DNA of 64,000 bases. Source: Winogradskyella flava. Its GTDB lineage: Bacteria > Bacteroidota > Bacteroidia > Flavobacteriales > Flavobacteriaceae. Below are positions 33,521-42,322 of this stretch, one piece after another. The notes beneath the pieces are model-generated. The model made no database searches and was not told the origin of the DNA. It saw nothing but the letters and a program-made list of their open reading frames with translations. Location: positions 1,240,001-1,304,000 of the forward strand of contig NZ_JACLCP010000001.1 in NCBI RefSeq assembly GCF_014243395.1, given 5' to 3'. The position numbers and the translations under genes were made by a program. The stretch's first letter is position 1. Every line of letters begins with the position of its first letter.

Positions 33521-34876
33521 TTGAAGATATTAAACAAATATGTAATACTCTGTCTGTTGTGTTTTAATAGTTGGCTATTAATAGCTCAAGGAAGTTTTTT
33601 TCTTAAGAACGATGCCAGTTCAAAAATACATTTCGAACTTATTAATAATCTAATAGTAATTCCAATCAAAATTAATGGTACAGAGCTGTCTTTTATTTTA
33701 GATACAGGTGTGAGCAGACCTATTTTGTTTAATTTGACAGAGCGTGATTCATTGAATATAAAAAATACTAAAACCTTTTTTCTGCATGGTTTAGGTGCAG
33801 ATGGCAAGATTGAAGCTTTAAAATCTAGTGGTAATAAATTTGGTATTTCTGAAGCCGTTGGACTCAATCAGGATTTGTATGTGATTTTTGATTCAGAAAT
33901 CAATTTTACACCAAGACTAGGAGTAGTAATTCACGGTATTATTGGCTACGATATTTTCAAGGATTTTGTGGTAGAAATTAATTACAATTCCAAATACATA
34001 CGATTACATAAACCAGATAAATTTAGGCCCAAGACTTCAAAGAAGTGGAGAAGTTTGCCCATTGATGTTAATAACAAAAGGGCATACGTAAATGCCAAAG
34101 TTACTATAGCTAAAGACGAAAAGCCTGTAAAACTTCTTATTGATACAGGTAGTAGTGATTCTATTTGGTTGTTTGAAGATGTAGACAATGGTTTGGTTCC
34201 TCATAAAGATTTATTCTTTGTAGATTTTTTAGGTAAAGGACTGAGCGGATCCATTTATGGAAAACGATCTAAAGTAGATTATTTTAAACTGAGTGACTTT
34301 AATTTGGAAAATGCCAATGTTGCATATCCAGATTCTACTTCTATTAATGCACAAAAAATACATAAGGATAGAAATGGAAGCCTTGGAGGAGATATCTTGA
34401 AGCGCTTCAATATATTTTTTGATTATACAAACGGAATACTATATTTCAAGAAGAATAGTTATTTTAAGGATCCTTTTAATTACAACAATAGTGGTATTGT
34501 AGTTGAGTATAATGGTACCATGTTTATTGAAGAGCAAGTTAGTATTCCGACAAGTATAAGCGAGAATTCAAAAACTCAGCAGAGCGCTGTTCAGATAAAC
34601 ACTTCAATGAATTATAGGATATTACTCAAGCCAATTTATAAAATAGTTGAATTGAGGGAATCATCAAACGCTTATGCATCAGGTTTAAGAATTGGTGATG
34701 TTCTTATTGGCATAAATGGTAAAAGGGCTTATGATTTTAAACTCAATGAATTAAATGAAATTTTTTATGGTAAAACAGGAAAAACAGTTTATTTAAAAGT
34801 GGAGCGCAATGGTCAAATTTTAAAATTCAAGTTTAAGCTGGACAATGCCTTTAAAAAAAATGAGCTCCCAAATTGA
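33521..34876 (+). CDS. Exported retropepsin-like aspartyl protease with C-terminal PDZ domain
   Basis: 451 residues from TTG 33521; no in-frame ATG precedes the signal peptide (MKILNKYVILCLLCFNSWLLIAQ). Two pseudo-retropepsin repeats each have the catalytic triad: FILDTGVSRP (D61) and LLIDTGSSDS (D208), so the monomer can form its own active site. A PDZ domain (about 355-440: YASGLRIGDVLIGINGKRAYD) follows. Such periplasmic or surface proteins are common in Bacteroidota. The last codons and stop overlap a hairpin that serves as terminator for the convergent DUF1573 gene. Confidence 0.9.
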   Translation: MKILNKYVILCLLCFNSWLLIAQGSFFLKNDASSKIHFELINNLIVIPIKINGTELSFILDTGVSRPILFNLTERDSLNIKNTKTFFLHGLGADGKIEALKSSGNKFGISEAVGLNQDLYVIFDSEINFTPRLGVVIHGIIGYDIFKDFVVEINYNSKYIRLHKPDKFRPKTSKKWRSLPIDVNNKRAYVNAKVTIAKDEKPVKLLIDTGSSDSIWLFEDVDNGLVPHKDLFFVDFLGKGLSGSIYGKRSKVDYFKLSDFNLENANVAYPDSTSINAQKIHKDRNGSLGGDILKRFNIFFDYTNGILYFKKNSYFKDPFNYNNSGIVVEYNGTMFIEEQVSIPTSISENSKTQQSAVQINTSMNYRILLKPIYKIVELRESSNAYASGLRIGDVLIGINGKRAYDFKLNELNEIFYGKTGKTVYLKVERNGQILKFKFKLDNAFKKNELPN

Positions 34877-34884
34877 GAGCTCAT
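34860..34884 (-). terminator. Terminator for the DUF1573 gene inside the 3' end of the protease gene
   Basis: An 8-bp stem ATGAGCTC / GAGCTCAT with a 9-nt loop. On the minus strand it is followed by TTTTTTTT. The protease stop codon (34874-34876) lies in the loop, so the hairpin is shared by coding and termination functions. Confidence 0.85.
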
Positions 34885-34906
34885 AATTACATTTTAAGAT
34901 TGAATT

Positions 34907-35338
34907 TTATTGTTCAATCATACTTTTTTCTTTCTTCTCTAAAACACTTGTTTTATTAGGGTCAATGACTAGTCCTTTAATCTTAAGCGCAACCGTTGGA
35001 GTATCGGCATTAGACATAACAGTAATGGTTTTCCTAATAGGATTAACTAATCTTGTGTTATATTTTACCTCAATTTCTCCAGTTTCACCTGGCATAATAG
35101 GTCCTTTTGGTTTTTTTGGTATTGTACAGCCGCAAGTAGACTTTACATTCGAAATTATGAGTGGCGCATTTCCAGTATTCGTAAACTCAAATGTTCTTAC
35201 ACCATCAGCACCTTTTTCTATAGTACCATAATCGATAACGGTAGTCTTAAATTCAATTTTTGCTACTTTTTCCTCTTGAGCATAAGATCCCAAACTCATT
35301 AAACTCACAAATAAAATTGCTATTATATTTTTCATCAT
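34907..35338 (-). CDS. DUF1573 exported protein
   Basis: 143 residues from ATG 35338 (MMKNIIAILFVSLMSLGSYAQ is a signal peptide). The frame extends upstream to 35422, but the -7 box at 35359-35366 lies there, so the extension is not transcribed. The mature part is one immunoglobulin-like DUF1573 domain: FEFTNTGNAPLIISNVKSTCGCT, then PGETGEIEVKYNT. The family is widespread in Bacteroidota, often found in surface or periplasmic settings, with no known activity; the CGC pair may form a disulfide or bind metal. Confidence 0.9.
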   Translation of the reverse strand: MMKNIIAILFVSLMSLGSYAQEEKVAKIEFKTTVIDYGTIEKGADGVRTFEFTNTGNAPLIISNVKSTCGCTIPKKPKGPIMPGETGEIEVKYNTRLVNPIRKTITVMSNADTPTVALKIKGLVIDPNKTSVLEKKEKSMIEQ

Positions 35339-35358
35339 TTTATATTTAAATTGATAAT

Positions 35359-35366
35359 CAAAGCTA
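35359..35366 (-). promoter_or_regulatory. -7 promoter box for the DUF1573 gene
   Basis: The minus strand reads TAGCTTTG followed by ATTATC, an exact TAnnTTTG match 20 bp before the ATG at 35338. It decides the start choice for that gene. Confidence 0.6.
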
Positions 35367-35481
35367 CTTACTTTTTTACTCTCCTCAAAATTATTTAGAC
35401 GTAATGCACTCCTATTTAACACTATTACAAGTTTAAACGCATATTAATCATTTAATTATTTTTCAAAAAAAGAAATATAAG

Positions 35482-35489
35482 TACTTTTG
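35482..35489 (+). promoter_or_regulatory. -7 promoter box for valS
   Basis: TACTTTTG matches TAnnTTTG and lies 30 bp before the valS ATG. Confidence 0.6.
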
Positions 35490-35519
35490 TCAGTTACTTA
35501 GCAAAAACGATACCAAAAT

Positions 35520-38153
35520 ATGGAAATCCCATCAAAATATAACGCATTGTCAGTAGAAAAGAAGTGGTATGACTACTGGATGGAGCACAATTATTTTCAT
35601 TCTGAACCAGATGAAAGAGAGCCCTATACAATAGTGATTCCTCCTCCAAATGTTACTGGTGTATTGCATATGGGACATATGTTGAATAATACAATACAAG
35701 ATGTATTGATTCGACGTGCACGTTTATTAGGCAAAAATGCCTGTTGGGTACCAGGAACAGACCATGCTTCCATTGCCACTGAAGCTAAGGTCGTGGCGAA
35801 GTTAAAAGAACAAGGCATTGATAAGAACGACCTAACTCGAGAAGAGTTTTTAAAGCATGCTTGGGATTGGACAGAAGAATATGGCGGTGTTATTTTAGAG
35901 CAACTAAAAAAGCTGGGATGTTCATGTGATTGGGATAGAACAAAGTTTACATTAGATGACGATATGTCTGAAGCCGTGATTAAGGTTTTTGTAGACTTAT
36001 TTAACAAGGGCTTGATTTATAGAGGTTATCGCATGGTCAATTGGGATCCAGAGGCTAAGACCACCTTGTCAGATGAGGAGGTCATCCATATCGAAAAACA
36101 AGGCTTACTCTATTACTTAGAATATAAAGTTGAAGGCAGCAATGATAAACTAACCATTGCAACTACGAGACCTGAAACCATTTTTGGAGATACAGCGATT
36201 TGCATTAATCCAAATGATGAACGTTTTACACATTTAAAAGGTAAAAAGGCTATTGTTCCTATTTGCGGTAGGGTAGTACCAATTATAGAAGATGATTATG
36301 TGGATATTGAATTTGGTACAGGTTGTCTCAAGGTGACACCGGCTCATGACGAAAATGATAAGGTTTTAGGGGATAAGCATAATCTTGAAGTTGTAGATAT
36401 TTTTAATGACGATGCAAGTTTGAATGGTTTCGGAATGCACTATGAAGGTCAAGATCGCTTTGCGGTAAGAAAAGCCATAGTTAAAGAGCTTGAAGCTTCT
36501 GGTATTTTGGTGAAAACCGAAAGCCACATTAATAAGGTAGGTACTTCTGAGCGCACCAAAGCAGTTATTGAACCTCGTTTGAGTGATCAATGGTTTTTAA
36601 AAATGGAAGATTTAGCTCAGCCAGCTTTAGACGCTGTACTTAAAACAGCTGATGTAAAGTTGTTTCCTAAAAAGTTTGAAAATACCTATCGTCATTGGAT
36701 GGAAAACATTCGTGATTGGAATATTTCTCGTCAATTACTTTGGGGACAACAAATCCCAGCATATTATTATGGTGATGGGAAAGAGGATTTTGTCGTTGCA
36801 GAGAGTATTGAGGATGCTGTAAAACTGGCAAGAGTGAGAACTTCCAACTCCGAGCTGCAAGCTTCGAGCTTAAAACAGGATACAGATGCCCTAGATACAT
36901 GGTTTAGTTCATGGTTATGGCCAATATCTGTTTTTGATGGAATACGTAATCCTGAAAATGATGAAATTAAATACTATTACCCTACAAATGATTTGGTAAC
37001 GGGACCAGATATTTTATTCTTTTGGGTGGCCCGTATGATTATTGCTGGTTATGAATATAAAGATGAACGTCCTTTTGAAAACGTATATCTTACCGGGCTG
37101 GTTCGAGATAAGCAGCGTCGTAAGATGTCAAAACAGTTGGGGAATTCTCCAGACGCTTTAAAACTAATAGAGGAATATGGCGCAGATGGTGTGCGTGTTG
37201 GTCTGCTATTAAGTTCTGCCGCAGGAAACGATTTAATGTTCGATGAAGATCTGTGTCAGCAAGGGAAACAGTTTGCTAATAAAATATGGAATGCTTTTCG
37301 ATTAATACAAGGCTGGGACATTGATAATTCGATAGAACAACCAAATTCAAGTAAAGTAGCATTGGAGTGGTATGCGTCTAAATTCCAAAAGACCATTGCG
37401 GAGATCGAAGATCATTTTAGTAAGTATCGCTTGAGCGATGCCCTAATGACTACTTATAAATTGATTTGGGATGATTTTGCATCGTGGTTATTAGAAATCA
37501 TTAAACCAGCTTATCAAAAACCAATTGATAGCGCAACGTATAATGAAGTTATTGGAGTGCTTGAAAATAATTTAAAAATACTTCATCCATTTATGCCATT
37601 TTTAACAGAAGAAATTTGGCATTATATAAAAGAGCGTGCCCCTGAAGAAGCCTTGATTGTCTCTCAATGGCCAGAGAAGAAGTCGATAAATGATAACCTT
37701 ATTTCCGAATTTGAACTTGCGGCAGAAGTCATTTCGGGCATTAGAAATATTAGAAAACAAAAGCATATAGCGTTTAAGGATGCGATTGGGTTTTCAATAA
37801 TTAATAATGAAGATACCTCCTCTACGTTTGATGAGGTGATTTCTAAACTCGGCAATCTTGAAAGTTTCAATTACGTGGATGAGCCTGTTGATGGTGCTCT
37901 AACTTTCCGTGTAAAATCAAACGAATATTTTATTCCTATGGAAGGAAGCATCGATGTTGAAGCTGAGGTTAAGAAGCTAACTGAAGAGTTGAATTATACC
38001 GAAGGTTTCCTGAAGTCCGTTCAGAAGAAGCTGACTAACGAGCGATTTGTAAATAATGCACCAGAACAAGTTGTGGCCTCAGAAAAGAAGAAAGAAGCTG
38101 ATGCTTTGGCTAAGATTGAAACGATTAAGACCAGTTTAGAAAGCTTGAATTAG
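35520..38153 (+). CDS. valS: Valyl-tRNA synthetase
   Basis: Class Ia synthetase that charges tRNA-Val and edits mischarged threonine. 877 residues, the usual length. The HIGH motif is GVLHMGHML (residues 47-55; HMGH at 50-53), the KMSKS-type motif is [11 protein letters not shown] near 535, the CP1 editing domain contains [13 protein letters not shown], and the anticodon-binding domain and a C-terminal coiled coil ([26 protein letters not shown], read in parts) complete the architecture. KMSKQ replaces KMSKS, a variant often seen. Single gene, own promoter; weak stem GGCAA/TTGCC at 38194-38215 may end the transcript. Confidence 0.98.
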   Translation: MEIPSKYNALSVEKKWYDYWMEHNYFHSEPDEREPYTIVIPPPNVTGVLHMGHMLNNTIQDVLIRRARLLGKNACWVPGTDHASIATEAKVVAKLKEQGIDKNDLTREEFLKHAWDWTEEYGGVILEQLKKLGCSCDWDRTKFTLDDDMSEAVIKVFVDLFNKGLIYRGYRMVNWDPEAKTTLSDEEVIHIEKQGLLYYLEYKVEGSNDKLTIATTRPETIFGDTAICINPNDERFTHLKGKKAIVPICGRVVPIIEDDYVDIEFGTGCLKVTPAHDENDKVLGDKHNLEVVDIFNDDASLNGFGMHYEGQDRFAVRKAIVKELEASGILVKTESHINKVGTSERTKAVIEPRLSDQWFLKMEDLAQPALDAVLKTADVKLFPKKFENTYRHWMENIRDWNISRQLLWGQQIPAYYYGDGKEDFVVAESIEDAVKLARVRTSNSELQASSLKQDTDALDTWFSSWLWPISVFDGIRNPENDEIKYYYPTNDLVTGPDILFFWVARMIIAGYEYKDERPFENVYLTGLVRDKQRRKMSKQLGNSPDALKLIEEYGADGVRVGLLLSSAAGNDLMFDEDLCQQGKQFANKIWNAFRLIQGWDIDNSIEQPNSSKVALEWYASKFQKTIAEIEDHFSKYRLSDALMTTYKLIWDDFASWLLEIIKPAYQKPIDSATYNEVIGVLENNLKILHPFMPFLTEEIWHYIKERAPEEALIVSQWPEKKSINDNLISEFELAAEVISGIRNIRKQKHIAFKDAIGFSIINNEDTSSTFDEVISKLGNLESFNYVDEPVDGALTFRVKSNEYFIPMEGSIDVEAEVKKLTEELNYTEGFLKSVQKKLTNERFVNNAPEQVVASEKKKEADALAKIETIKTSLESLN

Positions 38154-38224
38154 AATAATACTTCCGTTAATCATTTGATTTAATTTTAAGTTAGGCAATG
38201 TGTTTTTCACTTGCCAATAAGAAT

Positions 38225-38920
38225 TTATAGACTACATTTATTTGCTAGTTTATAGAAGTATGCCATATTTTTCTCTTTATGAATATTTTTAGAGGTTGAT
38301 TCTTTAATGAATTCATTACAACCTTTGAAATATTCATTCAATCTTTTTAGATTGCTTTTTACATTAGATTCAGGATATTTATATTCAATTATGTTCGAGT
38401 TGGCTTTTGTTATATAGATTAGGTGATGTTGAAATTTATTTGCAGAATGTGTAGTGTTAAAACGATAAAATTCAACATTCTCACCTAAATAAATAATTTT
38501 AACTAGCCTGGCTATATTCTTTTCAGGACTATATATGACTTTATAATATCTTATTAAATCGGCTTCACTTTGAGCATTAAATGGTGTTGGTTTATTCATT
38601 CTTTTTTGTTGTCGGTAACGTCCAATCAATCCTTCATTTGGTAGCAAAGTGATTTTTTTTATTTCAGAAATAGCATACTTTTCTCGAGATTTTTTTCCTT
38701 TACCTCTCCATATGATTTTTATTTCATCTTTTCCTGATGCGCCTTCAATGTTTGCAATTGCAAAATCACCCTCTAATACTTTTCCATCGATAAATTCAAC
38801 TTTGTTAAACTTTGGTATTGATTTTTTGATCGTGTCTTGTTTTATATCATCTTGCTGTGAAAGAACTATTTGAGGAACAAGAAGTAATATTAGTAGGAAT
38901 AAGTAGTTTTTCATAAACAT
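38225..38920 (-). CDS. Unknown exported protein
   Basis: 231 residues from 38920; the start may also be Met3 (38914). A signal peptide is clear (MKNYLFLLILLLVPQIVLSQ). The first half is beta-rich (KVEFIDGKVLEGDFAIA, IKIIWRGKGKKSREKYAISEI) and looks like a small barrel-like domain; the C-terminal part is helical and lysine-rich (SNLKRLNEYFKGCNEFIKES) with two Cys (GC and KC) that could pair. I recognise no family. On the minus strand it follows the rodA operon direction, separated from rodA by icd, a small gene and the rodA remnant. Confidence 0.8.
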   Translation of the reverse strand: MFMKNYLFLLILLLVPQIVLSQQDDIKQDTIKKSIPKFNKVEFIDGKVLEGDFAIANIEGASGKDEIKIIWRGKGKKSREKYAISEIKKITLLPNEGLIGRYRQQKRMNKPTPFNAQSEADLIRYYKVIYSPEKNIARLVKIIYLGENVEFYRFNTTHSANKFQHHLIYITKANSNIIEYKYPESNVKSNLKRLNEYFKGCNEFIKESTSKNIHKEKNMAYFYKLANKCSL

Positions 38921-38997
38921 ATTTTATAATTGAAAATTGATTATGACAATGAAAGTTGGTATAAGTCATTTAATTTTGTTCAAATATAAATGAATTC

Positions 38998-39060
38998 TAC
39001 CACTATTTATCTTATTGTTATCCAGCTTCACCAAAATGAATGCTGAATTGGTTAATCCTA
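38998..39060 (-). pseudogene. Decayed copy of the 3' end of rodA
   Basis: On the minus strand this reads GLTNSAFILVKLDNNKIN, against GFTILLFIFVKLDSNKIN at the end of rodA. At DNA level 38998-39041 aligns with 41037-41081 with about 39 of 45 columns identical, one single-base gap and five substitutions. The gap shifts the frame just before the end, but the final TGG-TAG (W-stop) is kept. The rest of rodA is absent. Same orientation as rodA, about 2 kb away. Confidence 0.7.
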
Positions 39061-39141
39061 GCCTTAATTAGTTAAAATTTTCTAAAAATTTATGCAGGCT
39101 TACGGCGGTAAATTGAGAAATTTCTAGAATGGGCCTACTTC

Positions 39142-39153
39142 GAAAACGTTTTC
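39142..39153. promoter_or_regulatory. LacI-type operator-like palindrome upstream of icd
   Basis: GAAAACGTTTTC is a perfect 12-bp palindrome with the central AAACGTTT core seen in operators of LacI-family regulators. It lies 94 bp before the icd ATG and about 70 bp upstream of the -7-like box. No LacI-type gene is in the window. Confidence 0.35.
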
Positions 39154-39214
39154 AATAAATAATATTTATATATATCATTAAAAACATATATAAAAATATA
39201 TGAGGAATGAGTGT

Positions 39215-39222
39215 CATCTTTG
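39215..39222 (+). promoter_or_regulatory. -7-like promoter box for icd
   Basis: CATCTTTG differs from TAnnTTTG in the first base and is followed by CAGCG. It lies 25 bp before the ATG at 39248 and downstream of the alternative start at 39200, which it therefore argues against. Confidence 0.4.
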
Positions 39223-39247
39223 CAGCGTATTAAAACAACATGCAATT

Positions 39248-40684
39248 ATGATAAAAGTTTCATTAGCCAAAGGCGATGGCATTGGTCCAGAAATAATGGA
39301 CGCAACGCTTAATATTCTTTCTGCTGCAGGAGCAGACTTAACTTTTGAAGAAATCGAGGTAGGAGAAAAGGTATATTTATCAGGCAACTCAACTGGTATT
39401 TCAGATGACGCTTGGCAATCTATAAGACAAAATAAGATATTACTTAAAGCCCCAATCACAACACCTCAGGGTGGCGGTTATAAAAGCTTAAACGTTACTA
39501 TGAGAAAAACATTGGGATTATATTCTAATGTAAGGCCATGTCGCAGTTTACATCCTTTTGTCACAACTAAGCATCCCGAAATGGACGTTGTAATCATCAG
39601 AGAGAATGAAGAAGATTTGTATGCAGGGATTGAGCATCAGCAAACGGACGAAGTTGTACAATGTTTGAAACTGATTAGTCGTCCTGGATGTGAAAAAATA
39701 GTCACTTACGCTTTTGAATACGCGAAGAAATATGGTAGGAAGAAAGTAACTTGTTTTACTAAGGATAACATTATGAAACAGACCGATGGTCTCTTTCATA
39801 AGGTATTTGATGAAGTAGCATCACGTTACCCAGATATAATCAACGAACATTGGATTGTGGACATTGGTTCTGCGTTATTGGCAGATTCGCCAGAAGATTT
39901 CGATGTTATTGTGATGCCAAACCTCTACGGTGACGTAGTTTCTGATATAGCAGCCCAGATTACAGGCTCTGTTGGATTGGCAGGCTCTGCGAATATCGGT
40001 CAGGAATGTGCAATTTTCGAGGCCATTCACGGCTCTGCGCCAGATATTGCGGGTAAAAATGTGGCAAATCCATCAGGATTAATCAATGGTGCCGTAATGA
40101 TGCTGAATCATGTTGGACAGAGTGATGTCGCGGCTAAAATTCAAAATGCATGGTTAAGGACTATAGAAGATGGTGTGCATACCAATGATATTTACGACCC
40201 TATTATGAGTACTCGTCGTGTTGGTACAAAGGAGTTTGCTGAAGCCGTAATTGCTAACCTTGGGAATAAACCTAAGCAATTACCAGAAGTACATTTCGAT
40301 GATAATACGCCATTGGTGCTGCCAAAATATCAAAGACAACCGTCAAAAAACAAGAAAGTGGTTGGTGTAGATTTATTTGTGGATTGGCATGGCTATGATG
40401 CTAATGAACTTGCAGACAAATTGAAACCTCTCAATAACGATGAGCTAGAATTGTCAATGATAACAAATAGAGGTATAAAGGTTTGGCCAAATGGTTTTGA
40501 CGAAACATTTTGTACCGATCATTGGAGATGTCGATATACAGCTAAGAATGGGAAAGAATTATCGAAAAGAAAAATTATAGGAGTATTACAATCTGCTTTA
40601 GAGCATGATATAGATGCTATAAAAACAGAAAACTTGTATACGTTCGATGGTGTAAGGGGTTACTCATTAGGACAAGGACAATAA
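39248..40684 (+). CDS. icd: NADP-dependent isocitrate dehydrogenase, long form
   Basis: Converts isocitrate to 2-oxoglutarate and CO2 in the TCA cycle. 478 residues from ATG 39248 (MIKVSLAKGDGIGPEI is the family start; the frame from 39200 adds a Cys-rich non-family stretch). Substrate motifs: MRKTLGLYSNVRPCRSL (near 89-105), IIRENEEDLYAGIEH (near 117-131), NLYGDVVSDIAAQITGSVGLAGSANIG (near 223-248, read in parts), and the dinucleotide loop EAIHGSAPDIAGKNVANPSG. Beyond about residue 345 there is an additional domain (VVGVDLFVDWHG, KPLNNDELELSMITNRG) as in the Thermus-type enzyme. The gene lies between two rodA-end repeats. Confidence 0.95.
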   Translation: MIKVSLAKGDGIGPEIMDATLNILSAAGADLTFEEIEVGEKVYLSGNSTGISDDAWQSIRQNKILLKAPITTPQGGGYKSLNVTMRKTLGLYSNVRPCRSLHPFVTTKHPEMDVVIIRENEEDLYAGIEHQQTDEVVQCLKLISRPGCEKIVTYAFEYAKKYGRKKVTCFTKDNIMKQTDGLFHKVFDEVASRYPDIINEHWIVDIGSALLADSPEDFDVIVMPNLYGDVVSDIAAQITGSVGLAGSANIGQECAIFEAIHGSAPDIAGKNVANPSGLINGAVMMLNHVGQSDVAAKIQNAWLRTIEDGVHTNDIYDPIMSTRRVGTKEFAEAVIANLGNKPKQLPEVHFDDNTPLVLPKYQRQPSKNKKVVGVDLFVDWHGYDANELADKLKPLNNDELELSMITNRGIKVWPNGFDETFCTDHWRCRYTAKNGKELSKRKIIGVLQSALEHDIDAIKTENLYTFDGVRGYSLGQGQ

Positions 40685-40769
40685 AAGTTTTCAAAATACT
40701 TGCATTCTGAGAATTTATAAAAAAGTTAGTCATACTGTTCTTGGAATGTAAGTTAAAATTTCAGACACC

Positions 40770-40973
40770 ATGATGCTGGTAGATTCAGGATTGGTAAATT
40801 TTTTCATAAGTTGTTATATACTAATCATACTGCTTCTGTGTATGGTTGTGCTAAGATCACAGAGGAAAATTAAGAGCAAAATGGTTTGGTTAGTATTGTT
40901 ACTGTTTTTACCTGTACTTGGTGTCTTTTTTTATATTATGTCCGTCACATTTAAGGTTAACGATATGACCTAA
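40770..40973 (+). CDS. Small membrane protein with PLDc_N-like domain
   Basis: 67 residues, two membrane helices (about 10-28 and 40-61) joined by a basic loop RSQRKIKSK. The pattern LLLFLPVLGVFFYIM resembles the phospholipase D nuclease N-terminal (PLDc_N) small-protein family, where the usual core is W-xx-xxxP-xxGxxxY; here MVWLVLLLFLPVLGVFFY. Start may be 40770 or the next ATG at 40773. 85 bp after icd with no clear promoter, so it may be expressed with it. Function unknown. Confidence 0.75.
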   Translation: MMLVDSGLVNFFISCYILIILLLCMVVLRSQRKIKSKMVWLVLLLFLPVLGVFFYIMSVTFKVNDMT

Positions 40974-41035
40974 TATCAGTTAGTGGCAAATTGATATATC
41001 AACAAAAAGGCTATTTCTAGAACGGTACTTGTTAT

Positions 41036-42319
41036 TTACCACTCATTGATCTTATTACTATCGAGCTTCACAAAAATGAATAATAAAATAGTAAACCCCC
41101 AAAGTCCTGAACCACCATAACTGAAGAAAGGTAAGGGTATTCCGACTGTTGGGATTAAGCCCATTACCATACCTATATTGATTGTAAAGTGAACAAACAG
41201 AATTGAAGCTACACCATAACCATATACACGACTAAATTGTGATTTTTGCGCTTCAGCCAAATAGAGAATCCGAATAATGAGAAACACAAAAAGGAGAACC
41301 ACAATACTACTCCCCAAGAATCCCCATTCCTCTCCAACTGTGCTAAATATATAATCGGTTTCTTGTTCTGGAACAAACTTACCAGTAGTCCTTGTGCCTT
41401 GTAAAAAGCCCTTTCCTACTAAACCTCCAGAACTAATTGCTTGTTCGGATTGTATCAGGTTGTAGGCTTCTGCTTTTTTCATTCTTTCAAGCTTTACAGG
41501 ATCTTTCTCTAGTCGTAACCAAAGACTAATTCGATTCTGCTGATGAGCTTTTAAGCCATGTTCATAAAATAATTTTACACCATAAGAAAAACCTACAGCG
41601 ACTAAAAGCACTAGAATGTATTGAAATATAGATTCTCGCTTTTTTTTCTTTCTTAAAAAAAAAGAAATAATTAGTATCGATGTTGCCAGAAGCGCCGTGA
41701 TTAGGACCCCAAATTTTAAGCCAAGAATGGCTAGGACAATTAAGGATAAGCCCATTACCAAGTATATCTGTTGTAAGCCTTCGCGATACAAGACAAAGAA
41801 AAATGCGAGGTAAACAATGGTGCTTCCAGCGTCATTTTGAAGTAAAATAAATAAGGCAGGAACAAAAATAATAGCAACAACACGCAGTTGATCTTTTAAG
41901 GTTTGCATATTGGTTTGCAAATCACTAATGTATTTTCCAACAGCTAAAGCTGTGGCGAACTTTGCAAACTCACTAGGTTGAAGAGTCATACTTCCAATGC
42001 CATACCACGAGCGCGCGCCATTGATTTCTTTTCCAAAAATGAATAAACCCAATAGAGCCAAAAGCGCCCCCAGATAAATTATACTGGCAAAGCGTTCATA
42101 AAACTTAGCTTCGAAAGACAGAATGATTATGATGAGAACGAAGGTTAGACCAATAAAAATTAGTTGTTTACCATAAAGTTGCGAAGTGTCAAAGTAATTC
42201 GCTATATCGCCATCGTGTGATGCCGAAAGAATGTTGAGATACCCAAAACCTACTAGTAATAGAAATAGAATAATTGTAATCCAATCAAATTTAAAACGTC
42301 GTTGATTTTCTCTCAGCAT
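41036..42319 (-). CDS. rodA: Rod shape-determining SEDS glycosyltransferase RodA
   Basis: RodA polymerises lipid II into glycan strands during side-wall growth with its partner PBP2. 427 residues, ten membrane helices. SEDS features include FAKFATALAVGKYIS (with the LQPSEFAK motif near 115-122), NDAGSTIVYLAFFFVLYREG, the catalytic-region EEWGFLGSSIVVLLF, and PTVGIPLPFFSYGGSGLWGF at the C-terminus. Last gene of mreB-mreC-mreD-mrdA-rodA, 3 bp after mrdA. A diverged copy of its last codons lies at 38998-39060. Confidence 0.97.
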   Translation of the reverse strand: MLRENQRRFKFDWITIILFLLLVGFGYLNILSASHDGDIANYFDTSQLYGKQLIFIGLTFVLIIIILSFEAKFYERFASIIYLGALLALLGLFIFGKEINGARSWYGIGSMTLQPSEFAKFATALAVGKYISDLQTNMQTLKDQLRVVAIIFVPALFILLQNDAGSTIVYLAFFFVLYREGLQQIYLVMGLSLIVLAILGLKFGVLITALLATSILIISFFLRKKKKRESIFQYILVLLVAVGFSYGVKLFYEHGLKAHQQNRISLWLRLEKDPVKLERMKKAEAYNLIQSEQAISSGGLVGKGFLQGTRTTGKFVPEQETDYIFSTVGEEWGFLGSSIVVLLFVFLIIRILYLAEAQKSQFSRVYGYGVASILFVHFTINIGMVMGLIPTVGIPLPFFSYGGSGLWGFTILLFIFVKLDSNKINEW

Positions 42320-42322
42320 AGA

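Larger units (their letters stand above)
38921..39247. other. 327-bp AT-rich spacer upstream of icd
   Basis: No gene seen. It contains the decayed rodA 3' fragment (38998-39060), a 12-bp palindrome (39142-39153), an AT-rich tract 39155-39205 and a -7-like box (39215-39222). The upstream part 38921-38997 holds nothing I recognise. Confidence 0.7.

Noticed and set aside
38194..38215. Terminator after valS
   Set aside because: The stem GGCAA/TTGCC has a bulge and no T run; too weak to list as a terminator.
39200..39247. Longer N-terminus for icd starting at 39200
   Set aside because: It adds a Cys-rich stretch that is not part of the family and begins upstream of the -7-like box; MIKVSLAKGDGIGPEI at 39248 is the standard start.
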